A DNA stretch of 64,000 nt from the NCBI RefSeq assembly GCF_020882245.1, contig NC_083598.1, positions 61,169,858-61,233,857 on the forward strand, in the 5' to 3' direction. Source of the DNA: Rhopalosiphum padi. Its lineage: Eukaryota > Arthropoda > Insecta > Hemiptera > Aphididae. The position numbers were made by a program, and so were the translations under genes. Below are positions 1-11,404 of the stretch, in pieces (the first letter of the stretch is position 1; every line of letters starts with the position of its first letter). The notes under the pieces are model-generated. The model did not search any database. It saw nothing but the letters and a program-made list of their open reading frames with translations, and was not told the origin of the DNA.

Positions 1-61
1 AATATTATCACGTTGTGAAGACGATCCTCGTTAATTTTTGTTGTTGGTTAATTTTTTCCAG

Positions 62-195
62 AGCTCAGTCGTACGCTGTTCAGTTGCCGGGAGATTTCGT
101 TTGTGAAGATTGTACCATTAGGTTACTCAGAGAAGCATTAGAATGGGGCAATAGCTACAGGTTTTGGTCATGCGCTGATGTCGATATAAAAAATA
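62..195 (+). CDS. Exon: end of LPMO/chitin-binding-4-like domain (partial gene)
   Basis: The acceptor AG is at 60-61 and the donor GT at 196-197, leaving phase 1. The encoded segment has two close cysteines (CEDC) followed by EWGNSYRFWSCADVDI. This resembles the C-terminal part of chitin-binding type-4/AA15-like domains, where a Cys pair and a final '(S/A)C(A/S)D(I/V)' close the fold. The apparent in-frame start at 15 is a GTG inside the intron and is not used. The domain's N-terminus, including any copper-binding N-terminal His, lies outside the window, so LPMO activity cannot be judged. Confidence 0.6.
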
Positions 196-3100
196 GTAAT
201 TATTGTTCACTTATATTTGTCATATAATGACTATTATTACCCGTAATTTAAGGGTATACCTTATACACATAATGCCGTAATAATCAACGAATCTCGCATC
301 TGTTTGATCAAATATTTATCACGAATCATAAAGTACCTACTTGCATATTTTCTTTAAATTTCAACTTATCGAGATTCTACAATATAAATTAAATTTAGTC
401 TATATTAGGTTAGAGGTACCAGTTCGCCATTACATTACTACTGTTACACTACACTTCTAATACCCACGATTTAAATTACATTAAAAAAAATACTTAAATA
501 CGTATTTAAATTTTTAATGAAAATATAGAAAATACTATGATCTTTTTGTATTTTGTAAATAATAGCTAATACCTATTTTTTTCACGAATTCAAACAATTT
601 TTAAATGGAAATATTTGTATAATTAGTGATAAACTATTTTCTGGAATTGGCGTGTTATTTAAATTGCTTTTGTTTTTAGAAAAAAATTACCGAGAAGACT
701 GCAGTGGCAAAGGCCGTTACTTATTATCGAAGTGCCGATGTGACAAATTGTATTACGGTCCTAGATGTCAATACAAAGATGAATGCGTTGAAGATGGCGA
801 TTGTGGCGATCAAGGCAGGTGTATAGATGTCCACGCAACGTCTGCTCCTAGGAAACAATGTTATTGTGAGCCTGGATGGTTTGGACCAGCGTGCACTAAA
901 CGTAAGAAAAATGTTTAAAAATTACAAATGAACTATAATATAAATTTACTTTATTTTCTAAATGGTACATGGTTTCTATGTGTCATGTATATAATAAGAG
1001 AGTGTTAATAATTTCACAGTTATTATAAGGTTTTAAATAACGCAAATGTTATGATTTTGAATTTTGACACTGACGTGAAAGATATAACTGATATAAGACA
1101 TTACTCAACCTTCAAAATATATCATTATATTTATATAATGTGTGTAAATTAAGTCCATTGTATGTACTCTAACTCTGAAAGGTAGGATGAAATATAGTTA
1201 CTTAAAATCTATCAATTATGTTATAGCATTAATATAATATAATATGTAATTTAGTAGGAAAATACAAAATATATTAAGTAATCAATTATGCGCTACAGTA
1301 TCAGAAATAAAAATGTAAAAAATTTAAAATGATCTATAATATTTATTACTATTTTTCAGGGTCATCTTTGAAATCTAATGAAATTGATTTAAGCAATCAC
1401 AGATTCAGAGAACTTTCAAATGATTTCCATTTATATTGGAAAATATTCAAAGAAGAAGGCGAAATAGAAGTTGTATTAAGAGCAAACAGTACCAGTTACT
1501 TAGGGCTAGGTTGGCGACCGAAAGATTTGACTGCTGAGTGTAAGAATTTCCCAGCACTAGCAGACTTGCCGGGTGCAAAAGCCGTAGCAGCAATACCCAA
1601 ACCCGAACCTGAACCAGAACCAAAAAGCGAGCCAGAACCAAAAAGCGAGCCCGAACCCAAAAGTGAACCTGAACCCAAAAGTGAACATGAACCGAAAAGT
1701 GAACCAGAGCCAAAGAGTGTACCTGAACCAAAGAGTGAACCGGAACCGAAGAGTGAACCGGAACCGAAGAGTGAACCGGAACCGAAGAGTGAACCGGAAC
1801 CGAAGAGTGAACCGGAACCGAAGAGTGAGCCAGAACCAAAAAGCGAACCGGAACCTAAAACTGAACCTGAACCTAAAACTGAACCAGAGCCAAAAAGCGA
1901 ACCAGAGCCAAAGAGTGAACCAGAACCAAAAAGTGAACCAGAACCAAAATCAACACCAGGACCGAAATCAAGTAGCAAACCTGAACCAGAACCGGAGCCC
2001 GAAACAACCGCAGAACCTTCACCAGAACCTACTACTTTATCAACAACAACCATTGCTAGTTCCACTCGGCCTAAACCATCATTTTTCCGAACCAGAGGTC
2101 GTCTTCAAAAACCAAAGCCTACCGATGAACCGGAAGCTGCAGCATCAACTGCTACTGCACCTTTAAGATCTAATGGAAGACCAGGTAACTTAATTGTTTT
2201 TAAAATTATATTAAAACAGAATTTCCAATCATTAATATTACAATCGACCTTTTATAATAATGGTATGTTTTTAGATAAAGTAACTACAACTTTTTTCTGA
2301 TAAATTTGGAATTACAATACTGAGATTATGTCTCTACTTCCTAGCATACGACGCATAATATAATTAGTTACCGTACCAACTTCGTTGATAATTTTTTATT
2401 ATTATTAATAATATTAATAATTTATTATTATACGATTACATTTTACTGATTAATTTTGAACACCAGAAAGCCTATCTTGGACGTAAACCGTAAACACCCA
2501 TAAAAACATGTATGGTTTATTTTTTTACGTGTAACAGAGAAAATATTAATTAGCATGCAAAATGAAAAAGAATTTTTGTTATTAGCCTCGTATTATAACA
2601 ATAATACTAGCTATTTTGATTATAGATTGAATATTATTTTATTTTTATAATATTATTGGTTATTTTATTTCATACCAAGAATTAACAATATTATTAATAC
2701 ATTTCAATTAAAAATTATATAAACTATATTGTTATATTTTCTTATAGTATTTGCTCAATTACGAAATACTAGATCGGCTTCAACACCAAATGGTAAGTTG
2801 TCTATAAAATCTTGGAATATTAATATATTTTTACAAAATATTATAATAAATAACAAATCGATTAGAACCTCAACCAGAATCAGAACCAGAACCAAGGCTG
2901 AAAGTTCAGGAAGGCCATAATCATCACGATCACTCTTCACATGAACATGACCACAACCACGATCACTCTTCACATGAACACGATCACAACCACGATCATC
3001 ACCATCATACTCACGACCATAATCATGAACATCAACATGAAGCTCCAGCAAAAAAAGGTAAATATTTATTTAACAAAATTTAGTTAACGATTATTTTTTA

Positions 3101-6100
3101 ATAGCACCACATGTTGTAATGACATATTGTAAATATGTCAACGTAGGTACTTATTTATATTGTTTTATGAATTATGAATTCACTTTATGAAATTAAATTG
3201 TAATTATTAATTTAAAGTATATGTACCAACTATGTTAAATAATAACAACAATTTTAACTGTTGTATTATAATATTAATTATGATTGATAATATTTTAGAA
3301 CTAAAACTCAATACATACACACCGAAAGATTTCAACGGGATGGATTGTACAGATTTAGTGATCGGGAGTGCTCGAGGATCATCCAGCAGAGTATGGGACT
3401 ATTACACAAGAGACAGGTTAATTGAATTATTTCTAAATTTTTCCTGCAGCCAAAATATTATTAAATTTTTTATTAGATCAACGCCACGTGTGGACAGCTA
3501 TTGGGGCGGAAAGAATGATTTAATCGCTGCTGTTGGGTTCGAAAAAGATGGAGTCACAACTATTGCTTTTAGAAAGAAACTTAAAGGTAAATTAAAATGT
3601 TTATAAATTTGTAAATATGCATCAATCTACTGCATATACGATTTAATAAATTATTGTATTTTTATAGCCACCGAACCTACCGATCACTCTATCGTAGATG
3701 AAGTTATGCACGTGATTTGGGCTAAGGGTCAAGAACAGAAAAACTATCAGCATTCACCAAAATCTGGGCTAGAGAAAGATGTTGCTTTTGTAAAAGATTT
3801 TTACAAGCAAGATGAACTTAAATATCATGGCCATGGATCCCAGCGTGGAGTGATTTCTATTAACTTTTTCGGTAATTATTACATGATTTTGTTTATAGAG
3901 TTATTAAAAAATAGTTAACACAACATTATTGATGCAATCGTTACTAAACAAATTTAAAATTGGAACTTTAGAGTAACCTAATTAAATATTAGTGACCTCG
4001 AAAATTGCTCATCAACTTATGGTCTATTTATCCAAAGATAATTTCGTGTTAAAATGAACCATTATGAAAGATTTCTAGACGCAGATTGAATCTTGTTCAA
4101 ACTATATTAGTACTAAAATATCGTATAAATTAATTTTGCCAACGAATATTTTAAGCAATAAAAAGCTTCTATGTATTATCAGCATACAATCAATTATTAC
4201 CAAAATAAAAATTAAATTACAAAAATAAAAATACTGAATGAATATATTGTAAAAAAAAAAAAAATTCACATATAAATTATATTATAATTATATTATGCTA
4301 AAGTAAATATTATTTATTTATAATATTACACATTATTTTATTCATTATTTTCGCTATCATAATTATTTTATTAATTTACAAAAGTTCTATTCTGGCATTA
4401 CTGATCTGTTAACTATATATATGCTCTTGAGTCTTGAACGCTCATAGATATAATATAATTATAATTCTATTTTCTCTTTTATTAGGACATTCGAGTTCAG
4501 TGTAGTTCACAACTTGTGAATCATCGTATTGTATAAATATATAATATGAATATAATATTTTATCTAAAATTTGTTTACTGATGCGATCGCCGCCTATTTT
4601 TCACGGCTTTCGGTAAATACAAGTGACACAGTGTACAAATTTACTAGAACATTATATTTTATGCGCAGTCACCGACGTCGCCCATAATGTCTAGTATTAA
4701 ATACTCATTTTAAACTCAAACACCGTATTAATCGAGTATACTTTTGTATATTGTGTATAAACCTAAATTATTTTTATTTGATTTTAAAACGATAATGTTC
4801 GAAAAATAAAAAAAAACTTTTCTTTCATGTTTCACACCGTTTGTCTTTGTAGTATGTAATAATATGACTTTCACGCACTTTATTATCGCAGATGAACCCG
4901 GAAAACAGACGTCATCGATCGACGATCAAGAGTCGGAAAAAACTTCCGACGATTCATTAACTAGTCGTAACAAACCGTCAGTCCAGCAAGTTTCTACGCC
5001 GGCGCCCAGTAACTGTTACGGTCAATGGGCGACCCCAAAAGGCTGTAATGTGACTGCTGGCCAATGCGAGTACCACGTGGTATGGACTTATTCGTCGAAA
5101 ACTGATTACATGCGATTTACGATTACCACCACCCACACAAGTACTTGGACCGGTATCGGATTTTCGGACGACCACAAAATGGTAAGATTAATATAATATA
5201 TACATAGATAATATATGTAACAACAATATTGCAAATATCGACGAAAATTTTGAATTTAGAAGTTTATTCAAGCAACTAGTCGATATAATAAGAAATATAA
5301 CTAGACGCTAGATAAATTATGCTTTCAAAACCATCAACTATTTTATAATTCCATAAGTAAAGATTAAAAAATTGCTTTTATATTGTACCTATTTGTTAAG
5401 TGTTAAGACCTTATATATTAAATGTTGTACAAAAAACACGAAACAATAGACAAATGCTAATTGCAAAGAGAAACTTTGCCCATTTGGCGAAAAGAATTTA
5501 AAATTTAAATATTTTTAATAATTGGTTTTGAAAATATACGCTGAATTTTCGAAAAATCGTTTGAATTTTCGTTTGTAACTCTGTTTTTATGACTGGTTAG
5601 AGTCAAACAGATGCCATAATTGGATGGGTGGATAAAGCAGGAAGGCCATTCCTTATGGACACGTGGATTAACGGGTATACGGCTCCACTGTTGGATGCTT
5701 CACAAGACTTAAGCAATATAACCGGTAACACCGCCGAGGGATTGACAACGTTGAGTTTTATGAGGAAACGATCGACCGGTGATACCAAGGTAATTATTAT
5801 TATTGATTTAAAAGTTAATAAGGTTAAATATACTGAGAAGTTAGGTCTGTAAATTTAATGCACTAATAAATATACACTTTTGTACTAAAAATTTGCAAAA
5901 TAATCTTAAAAAATCTTAAAAACTCCCAAATTTAAAATAAATGTTTAATTTAATTTTTAGAATACTAGTATGATAATCTTTTATTTAAACATTATAAAAT
6001 ATATTATGAATAAATAATATAATTTTGTCAATCTCACTGATATCTATAAACTATTAAAATATTAAAAAAAAAAAAACAATAAAATTTAATTTAGGTACTC

Positions 6101-9100
6101 ATATAATATATTATAATGAATTTTGATTGAACTATTAATTATTCCTTCTACAAAATAGCAAAATACATATTATTATAGAATAAATGTATTAAATACAGAG
6201 CTCTATAGTGTTTATACAACATATTCTCATTAACATAAAATGTAAACGTATCGTAGCTTTACCGTTGCTTTGAAATAATAGGATATGATGTTTGCGGATG
6301 ACAAGTGTTTGTATTTAACGTTCATCGTCAAAGGAGGTGGTTACAACCCGGTGAATAAAAAAATCAAAAAACACGAAGCCTTACCAATGTTTTCCAACGA
6401 CAGAGTGTGCATAAGATCCTGTGGTGCCGGTAAGGATTCTAAATATTGCAACGTTTACACAGTTTATTTTTTTTTTAACTTGGGCGTGATTTTTACTTGT
6501 TTACAGAAGAAGATTGGGAATTAGCCACCACTACAACCGCGCCGAAAGCGGCATACAACGTTGCCATTAAGTTGGTGAAATTGGGTGAAAATTTTGTTGT
6601 GCCCCCGGCTGGAAGTCCCGATTTTGATGCCCTAGCAAACACGGTCACCAGTGGTTTCAAGAAGACCTTAACTAAATTACCCGAGTTCTACAAGATTAGT
6701 GTAGATGAGTTTTCTCAGTACGTACCTATAATATATGTTTAATGTTTATACTAATATTTTGATCATATTTCAATTATACCGCGAGCGTTTTTTAAGCAGT
6801 GGCAGCATGATGCCCAATTTTTGGGCCAAGTACTCAAGTATCCCATCTATAAATTGGGTGTACTTATTGTACTTCTACCATTTTATGAGCACTCAATTAT
6901 TTTTATTTATATATTTATGTAATACTAATAAAATATTACGCCCATCTCATTTTTTTCTTATAAATAAATATCTTACCATTTCCAAAATATAAATTGTGCT
7001 TAGACCTAGAGATGTTTTGCGACGAAGCTTCAAATGTGTTATTTTAATAAAAATTGGTGGGTGGGTCATACGAACATACTGCTGTCCCATTCATAAAAAT
7101 ATTTCGCTCTGCCACTATCTTCAAGCGCTACGTATAGTATAATTTTTTTCATCTACTGTATTCGAATTCACTAATTACACAGCTACTCTGCTTTGCGTTA
7201 TATCTTATTTAATTTAGTGATTACAATGTTGTTTATTTTTACTACAGAGATAACGACAATGTCGTTGCCAAAATGAGTGTCGAGTTAGACGAGAGTGGTG
7301 GTGGTTCGCGTGGCCGTGCATTGGGCACTGACGAGGGTGCCGAACAATTGGAGCGCGTTTTAAGGAGTACCGTAAACAGCGGTCACGTTGGCGCTCTATC
7401 ATTGGATCCTAAATACTTTGTTTTTGAAGCAGCACCACGTAAGTGATATAATATGTGTATATTTCATTAGTTAAATAATTGATTTGATTGAAACAAAATC
7501 ATTACAAAACGAAGTTTGAAAATCTTATATAACGAGAAATCAGTTATACTTACTTCTGCTCTTTCTGCTCGCTATGTTGTACATTCGACTATAATATTAT
7601 TTTATGTTATGATTTACAGTGTCCAGTACTATTCCATTAGAGGAAAACGTCAATGACAGTATATTATTGTCCACGACAAAATTATGGATCGTTATAGGAT
7701 GCATTTCCGCTTTGGTATTTATCGCCATCGTTCAAGCTGGATGCACCATCTACAAGACAGCTCGAAGACCCAGACCAAACCACAAGGTAATTGTTACTGT
7801 CGTTGATACACATTTGTATTCACAACAATATATTATTATCATACATTTTAGATCATCATCATTTTTAAATATACTATGTAGTACATCCATATTAACGGCT
7901 TTCGTAGAGCTTTTATTTTATTGTTAGCTTCCTCGTATAATAATAACTTGATTAGGCTTAATATTTTTTTATTCGTCTATATTTGGCGAGCTTGCAGTAA
8001 TCTTGTAACTATTGTATAGCTGGTTTATTCGGTCCCGACTGGAGCTCAGGCCGGGTATCGGCCGCCTGTCGACCCTTACATGTACACCACCGGTCATTGG
8101 GCGCCTATTCGAGCGGAACACGTGACACATCGTTACTAAACAAAATCAAAATTTATAAAATATATCGCAAAATCAAAAAAAAAAAAAAAAAATCATCAAT
8201 AAAAACATACATAACACATATAGTATAAGTATATTACCCGGTGAGTCTGATCAATACTTCTTCTTTGTCTCTGTCTCTGTTTTCTTTTTGCGTGATATCC
8301 TTATTATATATTATAACTTATAAATCTCGAAGACTGCATATTTTTATCGGTTTTTCACAATATTACGCTTTCGCAAACAAAGTAGGATTCAATTATTTTA
8401 TATTTTTTACCTATATATGCAAAGATTCTATGTACAAATAAAATTATTTAAACGATTTCGATTTTGAACGTTATTATTGACTCAAAGATATATATTCTGA
8501 AGAATGGAAAAATTGATATAATCAATGATACGTTTATTAAGATTAGTAATTATTGACTATCGACTATTTGATAATAATATAGGTTTTAAGTAATACAGGA
8601 ACTAACCAATTTATTTTTTTGATTAATTTTTATTTTTTAATATTAACTTTGTTGGATAATTAAACGTGAATATTTTAATGATTTTAATTAATTTTAAACA
8701 ACACGATTATATAATAATAAGAGGTTACATAAAACTTTTTTCATTTTCACGTATTATGTAATATTAAATCTGGTCATGTGCCAATTTAAGTATCTATTTA
8801 ATATGGAAACAAAAATAATTGAGTACCTATACGTTTGAAATGTTAAAAAAAATGATTATGATATAAAAGGAATCACCCTTTAATATTTCACGCATGATCA
8901 TATTATAATGGCTATTATCCTATTTGATTTTTCTTACTAACTTTATTCACTTGGGTATCTATCATATTGATGTATGCGCATATAGTGTAGATATATTGAA
9001 AATGTGATACATTTCATTAACTTTACCGTATGTGATAATTGTATTTAAAAACGCCGATGTTTTTAAATAATATTTAGATAACTCAACTAATACCTATATA

Positions 9101-11198
9101 GGTAATTGATAAAATAATATTATATTATAATAATAATTGTTAATGTTATTTTCTTGCTTCTGATTTTCAATTCGTCCCCACCATTAATTTAATTCTGTCT
9201 TTGACTCCCGCATATAATAAATATGCAGCTGGTATTTTCTCACGTTTTTTCACATTTTTTTATGCTTTCGTGGTTATAATATTTATCCCTTTTTTAGATC
9301 TTTTATTCTTTACAAACTACTTCGTATGCGTGCCTATTATATTATTTTGATCGCTTATTTTGTACCTAAGTTATTTTTTTCTAAAGGACATTAACTGCGT
9401 TTTACACATTAATATTTTACATTTCCAACTACTTCGTTGGTTCAATGACAAATCGTTACATAATAATAGTATTTTACCTTTTCTACTCACTGTATGTTAA
9501 ATGTATAAATAGTACGACTTTTCAAAAGTACATTATTATTGTTATTATTCACTATCGTTAAACTTTTCGGCTAACAAGTTAACGATATGGTACTAATCAG
9601 TGGAATAAAATTATACGATTTCGTCGAAAAATAATAATTACATACGTATTCCTATACTAGGGTCATTAAAAAATAGTTGACACTTAACATTGAATTTCTT
9701 TCCGTAGTATTGAAATATTATTATTATAATTTCGATTATAGTAATGTAGGTTAAAACGTAAATAAAAATAGTACGCAGAATATTCCAGCAATATACACAA
9801 ATAGGCTAACACATTTTTCCGCAGTAGAATAATTTTCTTTTCTTAAAAAAAAACCGCTTGCACACTGCTCCTATTATTATTATTACCACTACCACTTATT
9901 ATTACTACTATATGTCTATACACACTCACACCGCCATTATTACTACTATTAAAATACTTAACACTTTATTATCTTGTTATTTGTAAATATTATTATATTA
10001 TTACACCATTACGACCTTATAATATGACTATGTTTACTGTGCAGTGTACATAATATAGAATATAAATCGATGGTAAACCAAAAGCGAGGTTCTGTTTACG
10101 CCGAAACCAACTTTCGAAAATGATATAGTATTATAATAGAAGACTTATGATAATACTAGCTTTTGATCACCGATTATCGACTATCGTATGGAAAAATATA
10201 GGACGTAAAGGTTGTTTTTGGTGCAAACAGTTGACTTCTCACGCTTATTATTGCCATGAAGTCTATGGTCGGTCTAAAAACTAAAGGCTTTCCGATAAAG
10301 TGACGTTCTCGTAGAAAACGGTGTCGCGCAATCCATAATATACTATAAACGTAACCCACTGAGCAAATTTTATTTTCCAATCTTTATCTCAAAAAACTTT
10401 ACAATCATACAACTTCCCTCCCCACATAAAAGAAAAACCATTAAATTTTGGCATTTAGAATTTTGGTCCCCACAAAAAAATTGCGCTACGCCAGCGGATT
10501 GTTTGTCGCATTGCATAACAATCGACAAATAATCTATACATCGGAAAGCCCGCGGTGACACACTCATTAACAATATAATGATACATTTTCGAAATGTTGT
10601 TATGATCAATGATCCAATAATGATTTATGTTTTTGCGCGTGCGCAGGACCACGGCGGTGTGAACTCTGCTTGGAAGGATTATTCGTCCGGCGGCGGCGGA
10701 CCTAACACCAATTACGCTTTCGATCAGTACGACGGCGACGAAAAACAGTCACCCAGCTCGTTGAGTCATACGTCCACCATACCGCTGACCACAAAGTTGG
10801 TGTCGCATAACGGCGGCGGCGGCGGAGGTAACCATTACGCCGAGTCGCGGTCGTTGCACAGGCCTGCCGCGAACACGGCGGCAGCGGCCAACGGCGGCCG
10901 TCACATGCACAGCCGCCCACCGCCACCGCCAGCACACCAACAGCAACTGCTCCACCAGGACAGGGCGGCGGGCACTTACTCGCTGCCCAGGCCCGCGCAA
11001 CAGCCGCCCCACCACAACGGCGGTTACTACACGCACAGGCCGCCAAACCGGACAGCGCACCATGGGCCACCACATCAGCAGCAGTCCGCGAACGGCGATC
11101 AGCTTCAGCCGGACTTTTACTTTATGCCGTCGCAGAGGAAGTACTCGGGCGAGGTGGTCAGGGTGTACGTGGACTATAACACAAACCCCAGGAAATGA
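62..11198 (+). CDS. Partial (5' end missing) multidomain membrane protein: LPMO-like tail, EGF, two DOMON domains, SEA-like module, TM helix, alternative tails
   Basis: Spliced exons read in one frame: 62-195, 680-901, 1360-2184, 2748-2792, 2866-3057, 3299-3416, 3477-3586, 3668-3871, 4892-5181, 5601-5789, 6282-6429, 6507-6717, 7248-7438, 7620-7786, then 8020-8139 or 10647-11198. All borders are GT-AG and phases agree, giving 1015 residues before the tail choice. The reading frame enters at 62 from an upstream exon, so signal peptide and start lie outside the window. Order seen: the segment ending YRFWSCADVDI (like the end of a chitin-binding-4/AA15 LPMO-type fold), a Cys-rich EGF-like exon, a DOMON domain split by low-complexity exons (CTDLVIGSARG, YWGGKNDLIAAVGFEKDG, HGHGSQRG), a second DOMON (TWTGIGFSDD, DAIIGWVDKAGRPFLMDTW), a SEA-like stretch and one membrane helix. 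DOMON domains bind haem or sugars in known families, so an extracellular redox or carbohydrate role is inferred. I recognise the architecture but cannot give a gene name. Confidence 0.85.
680..901 (+). CDS. Exon: EGF-like module pair
   Basis: This exon runs from acceptor 678-679 to donor 902-903, phase 1 at both ends, as is usual for shuffled extracellular modules. It encodes a Cys-rich segment with EGF spacing, including CRCDKLYYGPRCQ, then CVEDGDCGDQGRC, and finally CYCEPGWFGPACTKR. The 'C-x-C-x5-G-x2-C' endings are the EGF signature. It joins the preceding exon through a split Lys codon and the DOMON-start exon through a split Arg codon. Confidence 0.8.
1598..2010 (+). repeat. Coding 18-bp minisatellite, Pro-Glu-Pro-Lys-Ser-Glu repeat
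   Basis: Inside the exon 1360-2184 an 18-bp unit (gaaccggaaccgaagagt) recurs about twenty times. Between about 1740 and 1830 five copies are identical. The plus-strand product is a charged linker of PEPKSE units. Two long open frames on the complementary strand here are only a by-product of the repeat. The exon begins as a DOMON-like strand (DFHLYWKIFKEEGEIEVVLR), so the repeat interrupts or follows the first strands of that domain. Identical neighbouring copies suggest recent slippage or unequal exchange, so copy number probably varies between individuals. Confidence 0.9.
2866..3057 (+). CDS. Exon: histidine-rich linker of the DOMON protein
   Basis: This exon joins the tiny 45-nt exon 2748-2792 through a split Glu codon and ends at donor 3058-3059, again phase 1. 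About half of its 64 codons in the middle are His, alternating with Asp, Glu, Asn and Ser (HNHHDHSSHEHDHNHDH). Such runs bind Zn, Cu or Ni in known proteins, for example ZIP transporters and histidine-rich glycoproteins. It lies between the Pro-Glu repeat exon and the conserved core of the first DOMON domain (exons 3299-3871). Because it is a symmetric phase-1 exon, it can be skipped without a frameshift. Confidence 0.85.
6507..7786 (+). CDS. Exons: SEA-like module and transmembrane helix
   Basis: Exons 6507-6717, 7248-7438 and 7620-7786 encode a juxtamembrane module. It starts near AYNVAIKLVKLGENFVVPP, contains GFKKTLTKLPEFYKISVDEF and VVAKMSVELDE, and ends FVFEAAP. The pattern of an amphipathic helix, then a strand, then 'V..k..v.f' matches SEA-type folds that sit just outside the membrane in mucins and similar receptors. 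I do not see a clear GSVVV autocleavage site. The hydrophobic helix LWIVIGCISALVFIAIVQAG (about 7682-7741) follows, then a basic stop-transfer KTARRPRPNHK. This makes a type I single-pass protein with the DOMON domains outside the cell. Confidence 0.7.
8020..8139 (+). CDS. Alternative last exon A: short 39-residue cytoplasmic tail
   Basis: The acceptor AG at 8018-8019 and phase 0 fit the donor at 7787. The frame runs LVYSVPTGAQAGYRPPV to the end AEHVTHRY, then TAA at 8137-8139. It is rich in Tyr and Pro. A possible poly(A) signal AATAAA follows at 8198-8203, next to an A-run. I see no donor inside it, so it should be a terminal exon that competes with the distal exon at 10647. Confidence 0.65.
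   Translation: MVYSVPTGAQAGYRPPVDPYMYTTGHWAPIRAEHVTHRY
8140..10646 (+). other. Intron or inter-isoform spacer, AT-rich
   Basis: This 2.5-kb stretch lies between the two alternative last exons. It holds the 3' UTR of isoform A and AT-rich sequence with ATT runs. I see no supported gene in it. Confidence 0.6.
8198..8203 (+). promoter_or_regulatory. Candidate poly(A) signal for the short-tail isoform
   Basis: The AATAAA hexamer lies 59 nt after the TAA of the proximal terminal exon. The spacing is short but plausible. AATAAA is common by chance in DNA this AT-rich. Confidence 0.35.
10647..11198 (+). CDS. Alternative last exon B: 183-residue Gly/His/Pro/Gln-rich cytoplasmic tail
   Basis: A pyrimidine-poor but valid acceptor (gcgcag) precedes position 10647, phase 0, so it can join the donor at 7787 directly. 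The frame runs DHGGVNSAWKDYSS, then Gly runs, SRPPPPPAHQQQ, and finishes SGEVVRVYVDYNTNPRK with TGA at 11196-11198. It is strikingly GC-rich compared with the flanking DNA and disordered in character. Only the start and the last 20 residues look like conserved sequence. Complementary-strand ORFs here are shadows of the GC bias. Confidence 0.75.
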   Translation, partial: DHGGVNSAWKDYSSGGGGPNTNYAFDQYDGDEKQSPSSLSHTSTIPLTTKLVSHNGGGGGGNHYAESRSLHRPAANTAAAANGGRHMHSRPPPPPAHQQQLLHQDRAAGTYSLPRPAQQPPHHNGGYYTHRPPNRTAHHGPPHQQQSANGDQLQPDFYFMPSQRKYSGEVVRVYVDYNTNPRK

Positions 11199-11368
11199 AC
11201 AGGGAGCCGCCCCGCGTCTCTGCATTTTATATACTTATAGTAATCGTTTTTTGTAAATATATATCCAAAAATTATTTTTTTATATAAATACATTATATAC
11301 TTACGACACGCACACACACACGGACACGAACACGTACTCCTCGTGTATATACGTTTATTATTCGCCAT

Positions 11369-11404
<36 letters not shown>

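Noticed and set aside
1447..2065. Two long minus-strand ORFs (Val/His-rich and Gly/Ser-rich) opposite the DOMON gene
   Set aside because: They are produced by the 18-bp repeat read on the other strand; the plus-strand frame carries the spliced gene.
62..11198. Identification of the DOMON protein as knickkopf, Skeletor or a MOXD/dopamine beta-hydroxylase homologue
   Set aside because: I see no DM13 domain, plastocyanin domain or copper monooxygenase domain, and the protein ends in SEA plus a membrane helix.
10702..11225. Minus-strand ORFs opposite alternative exon B
   Set aside because: Arg/Val/Ala-rich shadow frames caused by GC bias; the plus-strand exon has matching splice phase and a conserved-looking end.
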